DNA of 64,000 nt, taken from NCBI GenBank assembly GCA_009809945.1, contig WTPW01000581.1:92200-156199 (forward strand), written 5' to 3'. The translations under genes and the position numbers were made by a program. Numbering within the stretch: the first letter of the stretch is position 1; the number at the start of each line of letters is the position of its first letter. The notes beneath the pieces are model-generated. The model searched no databases. It saw only the letters and a list, made by a program, of their open reading frames with translations, and was not told where the DNA came from. This DNA comes from Gigaspora margarita. Taxonomy: Eukaryota; Glomeromycota; Glomeromycetes; Diversisporales; Gigasporaceae. This document shows positions 11,778-22,101 of this stretch, piece after piece.

Positions 11778-12545
11778 TTTGAGTTGCATCTGAAATCTGC
11801 TGAATGCGGCAACTTTGATGGACAATTTCATCTTAGATGTTGCTATGAAAAAATTATAAACACAGCCAAGGATAAAAAAAAAAGCATTTGAATGGTATTT
11901 TAAATCTGCTGCAGGTGGCAATTCGAATGGACAAAATAAACTTGGATATTGTTATCGAAAAGGCATAGGCACAATCAAGGATGGAAAAAAAGCATTTGAG
12001 TGGAATTTGAAATCTGCTAAAAACAGAAATTCGAATGGACAAAATAATCTTGGAAGCTGCTTTAAAAGTGGCATAGAAACAGCCAAGGATGAAAGAAAGG
12101 CATTTAAGTGGTATTTGAAATCTGCTAAAAGTAGCAATTCAACTGGCCAAAATAATCCTGGAAGCTGTTATGAAAATGGTATAGGCACAGCCAAGGATGA
12201 AAAAAAGGCATTTGAATGGTATTTGAAAACTGCTAAATGTGGCAATCCGAATGGACAGTTTAATGTTGGATTTTGCTATCAAAATGGCATTGGCACAACC
12301 AAGAACAAAAAAAAGGCATTTGAATAATATTTGAAATCTGCTGAAGGTGGCAATACGAGCGGTTTGGATTCTTCTATCAAAATGGCATAGGCATAACCAG
12401 GGATAAAAAAAGGCATTTGAGTGGTATTTGAAATCTGCTAAAGGTAGTAGCACGAATGGACAACATCATCTTGAATTTTGTTACAGAAATAACATATGCA
12501 TAGCCAAGGATGAAAAAAGGCATTTGAATGGTATTTTAAATCTGC
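11778..12545 (+). pseudogene. Decayed Sel1-repeat gene
   Basis: About seven 36-residue Sel1-like units can be read with the pattern G-x-(N/G)-x-x-G-x-C-Y-x-x-G-I-G-T-A-K-D-x-K-K-A-F-E-W-Y-L-K-S-A. The best run is at 12007-12327. Frameshifts at poly-A runs (near 11880 and 12415) and a stop at 12325 break the array. After 12545 the frame runs into unrelated sequence. Sel1 repeats form alpha/alpha solenoids that bind proteins. No kinase domain is seen next to it. The units are more diverged from one another than in the gene at 60-62.6 kb and use W-Y rather than Y-Y. Probably a relic of a Sel1 or Sel1-kinase gene. Confidence 0.8.
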
Positions 12546-12813
12546 TGAAGCCCTATAAGAACTTATACAGGGGAGTCCCAAAAATTCCAGATCAGGATAC
12601 GTCAGAGTGCAACGAAGTCATGATCGGCTGGATCGCAATTGATCAATTATACTCCAAGATCATAAAAAATTTTACTAATAAATCTTATCCATTTATTAAG
12701 TAAACAATGCCCAGCTGATAATTTTGCTATAGAACATACTAACAAGTAGGGATAAATGCTGACCTAGAACTGACGCATCTGACCTGAAAATTTAGGACAA
12801 CCCTGTAAAAATC
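12546..12813. other. Short spacer between Sel1 relic and repeat element
   Basis: Contains a short open plus-strand tail (to 12703) continuing one Sel1 frame, without recognisable motif. Confidence 0.4.
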
Positions 12814-13926
12814 CCCTATAAAAAATTGAACTGGATCAGCACGGGTTGGCGTTAGATATGCACGAATCAAGATCTGGATTTGTACGGGTATAGTCCAAAT
12901 TGGTACGGATTTCATGACAATGTGGGACCGTATTTCCATGCCAAATGGATCGTAAATGGCTCAGGTTTTCAGCAGTTTACTAGTTGAATCATCACTGGAT
13001 TTGGCACAGTAAATTCACATGCTACTTGCAATAACGATTGGATTAACTATTAAATTATAAATTTACATAAGTAATCAATATAAGATGAACAAGCTAATTG
13101 CATATGAAGTAAAATTTTGTAAAGAATTTTTTTATTAAGACATACAAATTAACTTCATCAGTGAAATCATGAGATATTGCTCTTTTTTTAAAAAAAATCA
13201 TTTACTGGTCTCGCTTTCCACGAAACGAGATGACGAAACTTTCAACATTGACGAATGACAAAACCTTTCGTCAAGCAATTTCTGAATGACAAATTGTCGA
13301 TTGACAAAACCTATGACGATTGATGAAGCATTAGACAATCATTCTTTTCTTTCATAACAGAAATAAATTGGTTTATGCGAAGTTAATATTCTTTTTATGA
13401 AACACATCCGAAATTACCCGATGGTGTCAATCGCCAGAATATATCCAGTGAGTCTTCTAACGATACTAAAAAATTCTTTACCTATAGCACTTAGAAAAAC
13501 TTGTTATAAAATTTAAAAAGATAATAAATAAAGCCATATATTATCTTTTATAGCATAATTTTTTTTTATTTTTATATCAATTGTCGACAGTTTCATCAAT
13601 CGTCAATGGTTTTGTCAATCAAGTTTCGTCAGGTATATAATTTGACGAAACCTTTCGTCAATTCAAAAATAGTTTTCGACAAGCATCTTTAGAGCCAACA
13701 CGTATCATGAGCCAACAAGTATCACGAGCCAACACGTGGGTAATGTACACATACATGCTATCTGAACGCGCCATTTCATATGACGTAACATTACGTGCCA
13801 CCCTTTGCCGTAATGTCTGTGCCATTTTTACCTTGCTATTCCATAAAACGTTCCTGTATGTGCGTGCCATTTCAAGCATTCCCAACATCAACTCATACTA
13901 CTACCCATACTACTTTTCTTATAGGG
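12814..13926. mobile_element. Dispersed element, copy 1 (second copy at 48586-50034)
   Basis: The ends CTATAAAAAATTG and TTTCTTATAG form a short inverted repeat. The body matches 48586-50034 over several blocks (GGTCCAAATTGGTACNGATT, AAGTAATCAATATAAGATG, ATTGCTCTTTTTTTAAAA, CATTTCATATGAC). Between 13230 and 13690 it carries an extra segment rich in TGACGAAA/TTTCGTCA words that the other copy lacks. No coding region is recognised. Confidence 0.7.
13230..13690. mobile_element. Insertion in copy 1 with GACGAAA termini
   Basis: The segment is absent from the paralogous site near 49605. Its two ends are rich in TGACGAAACCTTTCGTCA-like palindromes. Next to it (13691-13735) a 17-bp unit beginning GAGCCAACA occurs three times. 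Exact edges are uncertain. Confidence 0.5.
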
Positions 13927-14240
13927 TCGATGACAAACAATTCTAATGATATCAACTTAACCATCTAAATATTTTTTAATTTTATCTAAACTCAATTTTT
14001 TAACATGTTCACTGTATTCAAAGTCTTTTTTTACATACAAAATCTAATTAACTGTTAAGTTGATTTAATCCACTTAACATATATTAATTAAAAAAAAAGG
14101 TAAAGATGTTTAAATTAGCGACAAAGAATATTACATATCACGATTGAGATAATTAATGTGTATTTAGAAAAGAACAAAAGAAAGTAAGAAAGAAAAAGAG
14201 CTCCCAGCGCATGGGCAGGCGCATAACTTGTTTATTACTT
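13927..14240. other. AT-rich spacer
   Basis: No gene or repeat recognised. Confidence 0.4.
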
Positions 14241-14403
14241 AATTCAGCGGATTTTTGGAATTTGACCTTTTTTTAAATCCCCTTGATTTAAGGTTTTCAA
14301 ATTCTAAATGACCTTTATTTTGATGCGTCATTAGCAGATACGTAAGATCTGATCTTGTAAATTAGGGATTTAAAAAGATTAAATTCCAAAAATCCGCTGA
14401 GTT
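14241..14403. mobile_element. Small MITE, about 163 bp
   Basis: The left TIR CAGCGGATTTTTGGAATTT pairs exactly with AAATTCCAAAAATCCGCTG at the right. The inner arms TTTTTAAATCCC/GGGATTTAAAAA continue the pairing. The target duplication is not clear. Confidence 0.8.
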
Positions 14404-15283
14404 GTGTAATCATGATCATTATGATCGCTACAAGTTGTTTTGATTAATGATTAGTACTTTGTTTGACCATTATTTAATAAAGTAATAACTTCTTCAGCTG
14501 CTGAACGTTATTGGTCGAGCTTCGGTATCATACATGAAGGTAATAAACATCATGTGCGTTTGGATAATAATTGGGTAAATGTTTATCAAAATTTGAGATG
14601 TTAAAGGGCATTAGTGATAATGACTATTAAAAATATATATATTTATATATTATATAACGTATTTAGAAAACACATATATTCTTTAAATAAGTAGCAGCAC
14701 AACGCAGTTGCACGAAACCAGGAACGGGGAAATTAGTACATTATAATGTAGATATTATATATCTAATTTCTGAATTACCTTGCCGATTACCAAATTACTT
14801 TAACGATTTGTAGAGAAGAAGGTATAGTTTCTAAATTTTTACACCGCAACCTTGTATTCGATCTAGTGATTATCGTGACTACTTTAATAAGACTTTAGTA
14901 TAATGAGATCTACAAAAATTAGTCAGTCACAATAAAAGTTCGCTATGCTGTGTTAATATTGTTTTGAGATAGCGATAATAATTTGATACCGAATTTAGCC
15001 CCAATAGTAAACCCAGGTTCTACAAATATCGTTCATTGTAGGATTAATCAAGTGATATGAGGTCACGAATCACTTGGATCTGAGTCAGGATACAACTTAA
15101 TTTGATCCAATTAATTATGCGATCAATTTAAGAGTCAGTTTACGAACAATGTAGGGAGGGCGTTAATAAGGTAATAATTTTAAGGTTAGTAATGCACGAA
15201 CAAGAATAATTTATTGTACAGGTCTTATGTAACAACTCGTGCTTTTTTTACTCATTTATTGGCACATGTTTAAAAAATAAATA
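14404..15283. other. Intergenic DNA
   Basis: No gene recognised. At 15217-15262 the phrase GTCTTATGTAACAACTCGTG is shared with a segment at 45812, so a common repeat fragment lies here, cut by the element at 15292. Confidence 0.45.
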
Positions 15284-15339
15284 AATCGGAATAGTGATTG
15301 GCGTCGTAATTCAAATCATGAATGTAGTAATGTAGTAAT

Positions 15340-15532
15340 TATTTACTACAAAAAGTAGTAATTGTAATAATATTTACTACATGTAGTAAATATTACTATA
15401 TGTAGTAATTATTATTATATATAATTTTTTATTACCACAAGTAGTAAATATTACTACATGTAGTATTTATTACTACATGTAGTATTTATTACTACATGTA
15501 GTATTTATTACTACATGTAGTATTTATTACTA
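15340..15532. repeat. TACTACATGTAGTA palindromic tandem array
   Basis: Near-perfect 19-bp units of ACTACATGTAGTATTTATT run into the assembly gap at 15533. The same words recur at 16305-16394 and 17378-17460 on the other arm of the element. Each unit is its own small palindrome. Confidence 0.9.
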
Positions 15533-15784
15533 NNNNNNNNNNNNNNNNNNNNNNNNNNNNNNNNNNNNNNNNNNNNNNNNNNNNNNNNNNNNNNNNNNNN
15601 NNNNNNNNNNNNNNNNNNNNNNNNNNNNNNNNNNNNNNNNNNNNNNNNNNNNNNNNNNNNNNNNNNNNNNNNNNNNNNNNNNNNNNNNNNNNNNNNNNNN
15701 NNNNNNNNNNNNNNNNNNNNNNNNNNNNNNNNNNNNNNNNNNNNNNNNNNNNNNNNNNNNNNNNNNNNNNNNNNNNNNNNNNNN
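15533..15784. other. Assembly gap (252 N)
   Basis: A run of N directly after the TACTACATGTAGTA array and before a poly-A run. The repeat is the likely reason the assembly failed. Its real length is unknown. Confidence 0.99.
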
Positions 15785-15902
15785 AAAAAAAAAAAAAAAA
15801 AATACAAACCAGAGAAAGAAACCACATAATCAATAAACTAAACTTTATGAAATAACAATAATTTACAGAATTAATATGGGTAACATGATCAATGACCACT
15901 CC

Positions 15903-16080
15903 TGGATAATATCGTTATCAGGTAGAAAATGTAGATGACATTGGGTCAGCATCATTTAGCGGCTATTTGATTGACTCAGAACATGCCGCTTCGTGGCATA
16001 ATCTGAGTTAACAAATGGCCGCTAAATGGCGCTGACTCAATATCATCTACTTTCTACCTGATAACTATTAATTATCCGGC
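15903..16080. repeat. Hairpin within the hAT-like element
   Basis: The left arm CCTGGATAATATCGTTATCA, then GGTAGAAAATGTAGATGA, pairs with the right arm CATCTACTTTCTACCTGATA, then ACTATTAATTATCCGG. The centre is near 15990. This is probably a small nested fold-back. Confidence 0.65.
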
Positions 16081-16394
16081 AAACTCATATGATCATGAAA
16101 AAATTTCTTATTGTTATTTTTTCATGTGATGCATGTTTATTTAAATTAAAACTCAGCTGACAACTTTCTACCAATCATGATCATAAATTGCCGATATTGG
16201 GCAATTGTCGAATATAGTTATTTGGCAAATGATTGGCTACATGTGCCGCAGAACGGCACATGATCACTTGCTAAATTACTGTTATTTGACAATTTATAAT
16301 ACTATATTACTACATATTATTACATATAGTAAATAATACTACATTACTACATATTACTACATGTAGTAAGTATTACTACATGTAGTAAGTATTA

Positions 16395-17375
16395 CAGTCA
16401 GACCTCCCTATAGTCACACCCCATATAGTCACGCCTCTATTTAAGCACCCGATTTTGTGCGATGGACTCAAACATAGTAAAAAAACCTCATTATAGTCAC
16501 AAATCGCTTATAATCACTATCACCATGAAAATTTGATTTTTTAACAATTTTATTAATAAAAAACCCTCATTATAGTCACCAATTTTTAACTAAATATGGA
16601 TTATATAATCTGATTGGCCAATTTTCATATTCACGTATATTTAAAATTATCTATTAATTGATAATCCGCCTGTCAACTGGAGAGGCGAAATGTGGAGTGC
16701 TTCCATCTAAAAGTTTTTCCTTACTAAGTTAACGACACATGTCCACTAATTGAAAGTTGTAGAGCTCGTCGAGACGCATCTAACGGTGGTTAGATCATCC
16801 AAATCGGCCCAGTGGATGGCGAGTTATCGTCGAAAAACGATTGGCCGACTATATAAAAATCCGTGACGGAGTTTACATATGAAAATCACTATAGGCGAAA
16901 TGTGGATTGCTTCATCTAAAACTTTTTTTCTTACTAAGGTAACGATACATGCCCACTAATTGAAAGTTATAGAGCTCGTTGAGACGCATCTAACGGTGGT
17001 TAGCTAATCCAAATCGACCCAGTGGATGGTGAGATATCGTCGAAAAACTATTGGCCGACTATATAAAATCTCTTATATAAACAAATATTGTTTACATAGA
17101 GAGTGTATAGTCAGCCAATTGTTTTTCGACGATTTCTCGCCATCCACTGGGCTGATTTGGATGATCTAACCACCGTTAGATGCGTCTCAGCGAGGTCTAC
17201 AACTTTCAATTAGTGGCATGTATCGTTAACTTAGTAAGAAAAAAAGTTTTATATGGAAGCATGCCACATTTCGCCTATAGATGACCATAATGAGGTATTT
17301 TATTTATAGTCACACCTCTTTACAATCACCAAAATAGGGTGCGACGGACTTGGTGATTATAGAGAGGGACGACTG
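16395..17375. mobile_element. TA-flanked mariner-type fold-back nested in the hAT-like element
   Basis: The left TIR CAGTCAGACCTCCCTATAGT pairs imperfectly with the right end (ATAGAGAGGGACGACTG). TA flanks at 16393-16394 and 17376-17377. Inside, a block of about 185 bp beginning AGGCGAAATGTGGA occurs twice in direct orientation (about 16682, 16888) and once inverted (about 17100-17275), which suggests internal rearrangement or a further nested hairpin. Confidence 0.8.
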
Positions 17376-17510
17376 TACTACTTGTAGTAAGTATTACTAC
17401 ATGTAGTAAGTAATACTACAATTACAGTTTTAAAAAGACCATGTAGTAATATAAGTAGTAAATATAATTGTAGTAATTAGCCATTTACAACACCAATCAC
17501 TAAATCGGAA

Positions 17511-18479
17511 CACTTTCATATTTGATAAAAATATGAAAGTGTCCTGATTTAATTATTTTATTTTTATTATTATTAAAGCTGTCTTCACATTTTAAAAATG
17601 TTTGAGACATTCGCGTCATTAGGTCTTTTTAAAGTTTTATTGGATGATGTTGGCATTAATTTGTTTTCGCTTTTAAAATTGTCTTGGATATATATATATT
17701 ACTAGGATTTCATTTCTTTAAATTCTTATTACATAGAATTGCATTATCATTGGATTTTGTTTTTTTTTTAAAAAAAAATTTTATTGGATATGCCATACAT
17801 TATTAGATCTTCGCTTTTAGGTCTTCGCTTTCTTTAAAATTCTTTATTTATTGGATTTTTTAATTTGGGCGAATCTATTTGTAACCGGCGGTGACAATTC
17901 CGAGCCAATCAAATTGCAAGATTAGGTATGACAAGAAAATTCAAAAAAGCAATAACTTAAAATTATGACTATGAAACCGTCGTTTGTATCTAGCAAAAAA
18001 GGTTTCTTGAGGCGTTTTATTATATAATAAATCTATTTCTAACTCTAAATCTAACCTAACCCAAATCTGGTTATTGTCACCACCGGTGACAAGCACATTT
18101 TTTCTTTTAATTTTATTGTACAAGTCATACATTATTAGATCTTTGCCTTTAATCTTCGCTTTCTTTAAATTCTTTATCAGATAGATTCGTATTTTTATTA
18201 AAATCCTTTTTTGGGCGAATTGCACATTATTAAGTTTTTTTGATTTCTTTAAATTCTAATTGTACTGAGTCATATGTTATTTTGTTTTACTTTCTTTACA
18301 TAATTTTCACTGAACGAGGTTATGTTATTGAATTTTCACTTTCTTTAAAACTTTCTTTACGTAGTTATGTTTTTGCTTTTAGATTAGTTTTAGATCGGTT
18401 TTTTTTTTAAAAAAAAATTATTGTGAATGAGATTTTTCATTATTAAGTTTATGCCTGAACTTTGATTTAATAGTATTTT
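17511..18479. other. Intergenic DNA downstream of LRR gene A
   Basis: No gene supported. CTTCGCTTTCTTTAAA-type phrases recur several times (17640-18360). A GGCGGTGACAA/CACCGGTGACAA pair at 17888 and 18080 may mark ends of a small element. Confidence 0.4.
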
Positions 18480-20290
18480 TGTATAAAGCTTTTGTCAATG
18501 CTTTTCTTACTGAGTCATCCAAATTATAATAATTTAAATTTAAATTAGTTAACGTAGTATTTTTCATAAAGCTTCTACCAGTGCTTTTCCTACTGATTCA
18601 GTCAAGTTAATATTAATTAAATTTAAATTAGTTAACGTAGTATTTTTGGATAAAGCTTCTGCCAGTGCTTTTCCTGCTGATTCGACCAACTTCTTATTAT
18701 CACTTAATTCTAAATTAGTTAACGTAGTATTTTTGGATAAAGCTTCTGCCAGTGCTTTTCCTGCTGATTCACCCAACTCCTCATTATTACTTAAATATAA
18801 ATTAGTTAACGTCGAATTGTTACATAAAGCTTCTGCCAGTGCTTTTCCTGCTAATTCACTCAACTGATTTCTTCCTAAATTTAAATTAGTTAACGAAGTA
18901 TTTTTGCATAAAGCTTCTGCCAATGCTTTTCCTGCAGATTCACCCAACTCATTACTATATAAATCCAAATCAGTTAACGTATTATTTTTGCATAAAGCTT
19001 CAGCCAGTGTTTTAACTGCTGATTCACCCAACGAATTAAAACTTAAATTTAAATTAGTTAACGTAGTATTTTTACATAAAACCTCTGCCAGTGCTTTTCC
19101 TGCTGATTCACGCAAGTTATTAAGATGCAAATCTATATTAGTTATCGTAGAATTTTTGCATAAAGCTTCTGCCAGTGCTTTTACTGCTGATTCACCCAAC
19201 TTATTCCACCCTAAATTTAAACTAGTTAACATAGTATTTTTGCATAAAGCTTCTGCCAATGCTTTTCCTGCTGATTCACCCAACTTATTATTATATAAAT
19301 TCAAATTAGTTAACGTAGTATTTTTGGATAAAGCTTCTGCCAGTGCTTTTCCTGCTAAATTACTCAATTGATTATCACTTAAATCTAAATTAGTTAACGT
19401 AGTATTTTTGTATGGGTCCGTATTATTTCACCGAAAGTCACTTCACAGACACCCCATTCCACCGACAAATTATTCACCGACAAGTTCATTTTACCGACAG
19501 TTTATTTCACCGAAGCTCATTTCACTGACAAGTTTTTTCTATACAACACACTAACTTTAACCTTAACTTTACCCTGACCCCACCCTAACCCTAATGACAA
19601 TGACCAGAATTACTTTGTCGATGAAATGAGCTTCGGTGAAATGAACTGTCGGTAAAATGAACTTGTCGGTGGATAATTTGTCGGTGAAATGGGGTGTCTG
19701 CGAAGTGATTGTCGGTGAAATGATTGCCACCCTTTTTGTATATAGCTTTTGCCAGAGCTTTTCCTGCTGAATTACCCAACTGATTACTCCTAAATTTGAA
19801 TTAGTTAACGTAGTATTTTTGAATAAAGCTTCTGCCAGTGCTTTTCCTGCTGATTCACCCAATTGATTACTACATAAATTTAAATTAGTTAACGTAGTAT
19901 TTTTGCATAATGTTTCAGCTAGTAATGTTCCTGTTTTATCACCTAATCGGTTATATTCTAAATTTAAGTACATAAGAGTAATATTCTTGGACATAGCCAT
20001 AGCTAGTGCTATTCCTGCTTCGTCGCTCAGATAATTGGATCCTAAATTTAAATTAGTCAGTGTGTTATTATTGCATAGAGCAGTAGCCATTGCTTGCCCT
20101 GCCCCATTGCATAAACTTTTTATGCTCAAATCTAGGTAATTCAATGTGGGATTTGTGTATAAACTTTCAGCTAGAACTTTTCCCGCCTCAATACTTAGCT
20201 TATCATGGTTCAAATACAAATTACTCAAACTTATAATCTTATTAATGGCTTCTGTTATTGGTAAGGTATATGGCTGTGAACTTGATATTT
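18480..20290 (-). pseudogene. Gene A, C-terminal exon: RNI-type leucine-rich repeats (interrupted)
   Basis: Minus-strand 28-residue repeats with consensus LGESAGKALAEALCKNTTLTNLNLYNNK match the ribonuclease-inhibitor/LRR_RI class (NLRC3-like), a curved protein-binding solenoid. About 16-17 units are readable. The exon start (20290, after AAAAAG) is chosen because copies B and C keep the same junction and frame. A frameshift near 19780 and a 319-bp Mutator-like insertion at 19414-19732 split the array. A TGC-to-TGA type stop ends the long frame at about 18564, and weaker repeats follow to about 18480. Upstream lie a linker exon and the kinase of the same gene. Probably non-functional in this state. 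Confidence 0.85.
19414..19732. mobile_element. Mutator-like MITE inserted in the LRR array (319 bp)
   Basis: The left TIR (GGGTCCGTATTATTTCACCG) pairs with the reverse complement of the right end (GGGTGGCAATCATTTCACCG). Both are followed by a CACTTCNCAGACACC block. TTTTTGTAT occurs exactly at 19405-19413 and 19733-19741, a 9-bp target duplication as in Mutator-like elements. The insertion lies within one LRR unit of gene A. The loop has a short telomere-like CCCTAACCCTAA. Confidence 0.9.
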
Positions 20291-20551
20291 CTTTTTAATT
20301 ATTGATGTTAATTTGTATATAAATTCATTAGTGAGTATTAGTTCATATTCAAGCAAGTGTACAGGTTAAATTTCAAATAATATGATTAATAATAATTCAG
20401 TAATTAAATATAAACATTCAGGTTAATAGTAAATTTATACCATTATAGACCACTTTTCTTCGTTTTATTTCATCTTATAGATGTAACACCATAAATAAGT
20501 CTAGTAATACACTTTGAACGATAAATAATTAAATATTAAATTTATACTTAC

Positions 20552-22101
20552 TATTATCTTCATTTAATAAAAAATTAATTGTGTGTTTTTTTGAAATTTG
20601 CGGGTTTGACGTTGAATTTAGATTGCTAATGTCTTCAAAAAACTCAGGACTGTATATCCATTTAATTAGAGACAACCACAAAGTAACTATTTAATACGCA
20701 GGTAGCGAACATATTTACTTACATAATATATAATGATCACTGCCATTGCTTTGATGTAAACTTGAAGGCAAAGAATCTATAGTATGATTTAATAATTTGC
20801 TATGGGATTTATAGTGGGGATGCATATGTTTAGCAATGAATTTCCCGGACTTAAGTAATTCTTGTCGTTTATTTTCTGCTTCATTTAAAACTTTGCCTCC
20901 TTCCCAATAACTAGAAATTATTTTATATATTTCACTAATAGATGGCCTTTCTGAAGGCTCAGAACTCCAAAATTTTTGCATTAAAATAGCCCAACATTGC
21001 GGTGTATCCTCTGTAATCTCTGGGCGTGATCCATCGCATATACTAAGCGCAAGATCCACATCATACGCCCGATCACAAAAGGGACGACGTCCTGATGTAA
21101 GTTCCCACATAATCATTCCTAAACTATAAATATCTGAACTAAATGTATATTGTTTTTTCCTGAATATCTCAGGTGCGACATATGGCATAATCCCATATAT
21201 TTCTGAATTTTTAGGATTTTCTTTTGCTGGGCGACTAAATCCTAAATCTGCAATAACGGATTCAGCGTAGTATGAATCTTGTCTTTTCACTCTATTAATT
21301 AATATGTTTCCACCGTGTATATCGCGGTGTATGATTTTATTTTCATGAATCCATTTAATGCCTGTAACAATATCCTTAAGAATGCTTAGTTTCATTCTCC
21401 AAGTCAGATTGTTAAAATTACTTGATAAATATTCATTCAAGCTTCCATAAAGCATATGAGACATAACAAATATATAATTATTTGTATTTGGATCTTGTGA
21501 CACTCCATAACATTGAACAAGATTACGTTTGTCAGAATTAGGCTGACTTTCAACAATATTTTGTAAGAACGTTTTATAATAATCTATTATAACTAAATTA
21601 GGTTAAATGGTAGTTAAATTCATTTATTTATATCCATACCTCTTTTAAGAATGCAGGGTTAATGTTAGAGGAATCTTTAAGAACCTTTAGCACAACTGTA
21701 GTATTTTTATTCCGGCTAAATTTTTTGTTTTTAAAACAATGTAGTTTATTTAAAGTTCCTTTTGTCCAAGTAGCCATAAAGACTTCGCTAAAACCACCCG
21801 ATCCAATTTGCCCTATATCTATAAAGTCCTCGTATGGGATCCACTCTAATCTATATTTAAATGTTTTATTATGTGTTGCCTTAATTAAATTGTCAATGTC
21901 TTGATTTCCACTATTAATATTCAGGATTTGTCGTGCATGATAACAATCAGAACATAATTTATTATTTTCGTAATAAAGTTTTACTTTTCTATTACAGCTA
22001 GTGCATCTGGTTTGTTTAGAATTGCAACAAGTGCATAGTTTATTAAGTTTAAGTTTTCGATTTTTACCGCAATTTACGCATTTAACTTTAATATGCGTCA
22101 T
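20552..22101 (-). pseudogene. Gene A, N-terminal part: Cys-rich region plus TKL protein kinase and linker exon
   Basis: Exon 1 (22101-21640) starts at an ATG shared with copy B. It encodes four CxxC pairs (CVNC, CTCC, CTSC, CSDC) that look like a zinc-binding region, then the kinase glycine loop IGSGGFSEV and the lysine in VVLKVLKD. Exon 2 (about 21566-20723) has HRDIHGGNIL, DLGFS (DFG position), APEIF, SDIYSLGMIMWE and the C-lobe. Linker exon 20649-20552 ends at a GTAAGT donor. The family would phosphorylate Ser/Thr or Tyr in signalling. Compared with copy B, the TTTGTAG acceptor before exon 2 is missing, one base is lost near the end of exon 2, and the ACTAAT branch-like motif before the LRR exon is altered. 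Without those, kinase and LRR would form one protein. Likely a pseudogene, unless alternative splicing rescues it. Confidence 0.8.

Larger units (their letters stand above)
15292..17502. mobile_element. hAT-like fold-back with exact 8-bp target duplication
   Basis: The left TIR TAGTGATTGGCGTCGTAA pairs with the reverse complement of TTACAACACCAATCACTA. AATCGGAA occurs exactly at 15284-15291 and 17503-17510, giving an 8-bp duplication. The subterminal arms consist of a palindromic TACTACATGTAGTA array on both sides. The element holds an assembly gap, a hairpin at 15903-16080 and a whole TA-flanked element at 16395-17375. No transposase is visible outside the gap. Confidence 0.85.

Noticed and set aside
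12428-12703. Separate small gene after the Sel1 relic
   Set aside because: Its first half is a Sel1 unit in a shifted frame. The tail has no recognisable motif.
15492-15899. Minus-strand frames crossing the N gap
   Set aside because: They consist mainly of undetermined bases and poly-A/T and have no support.
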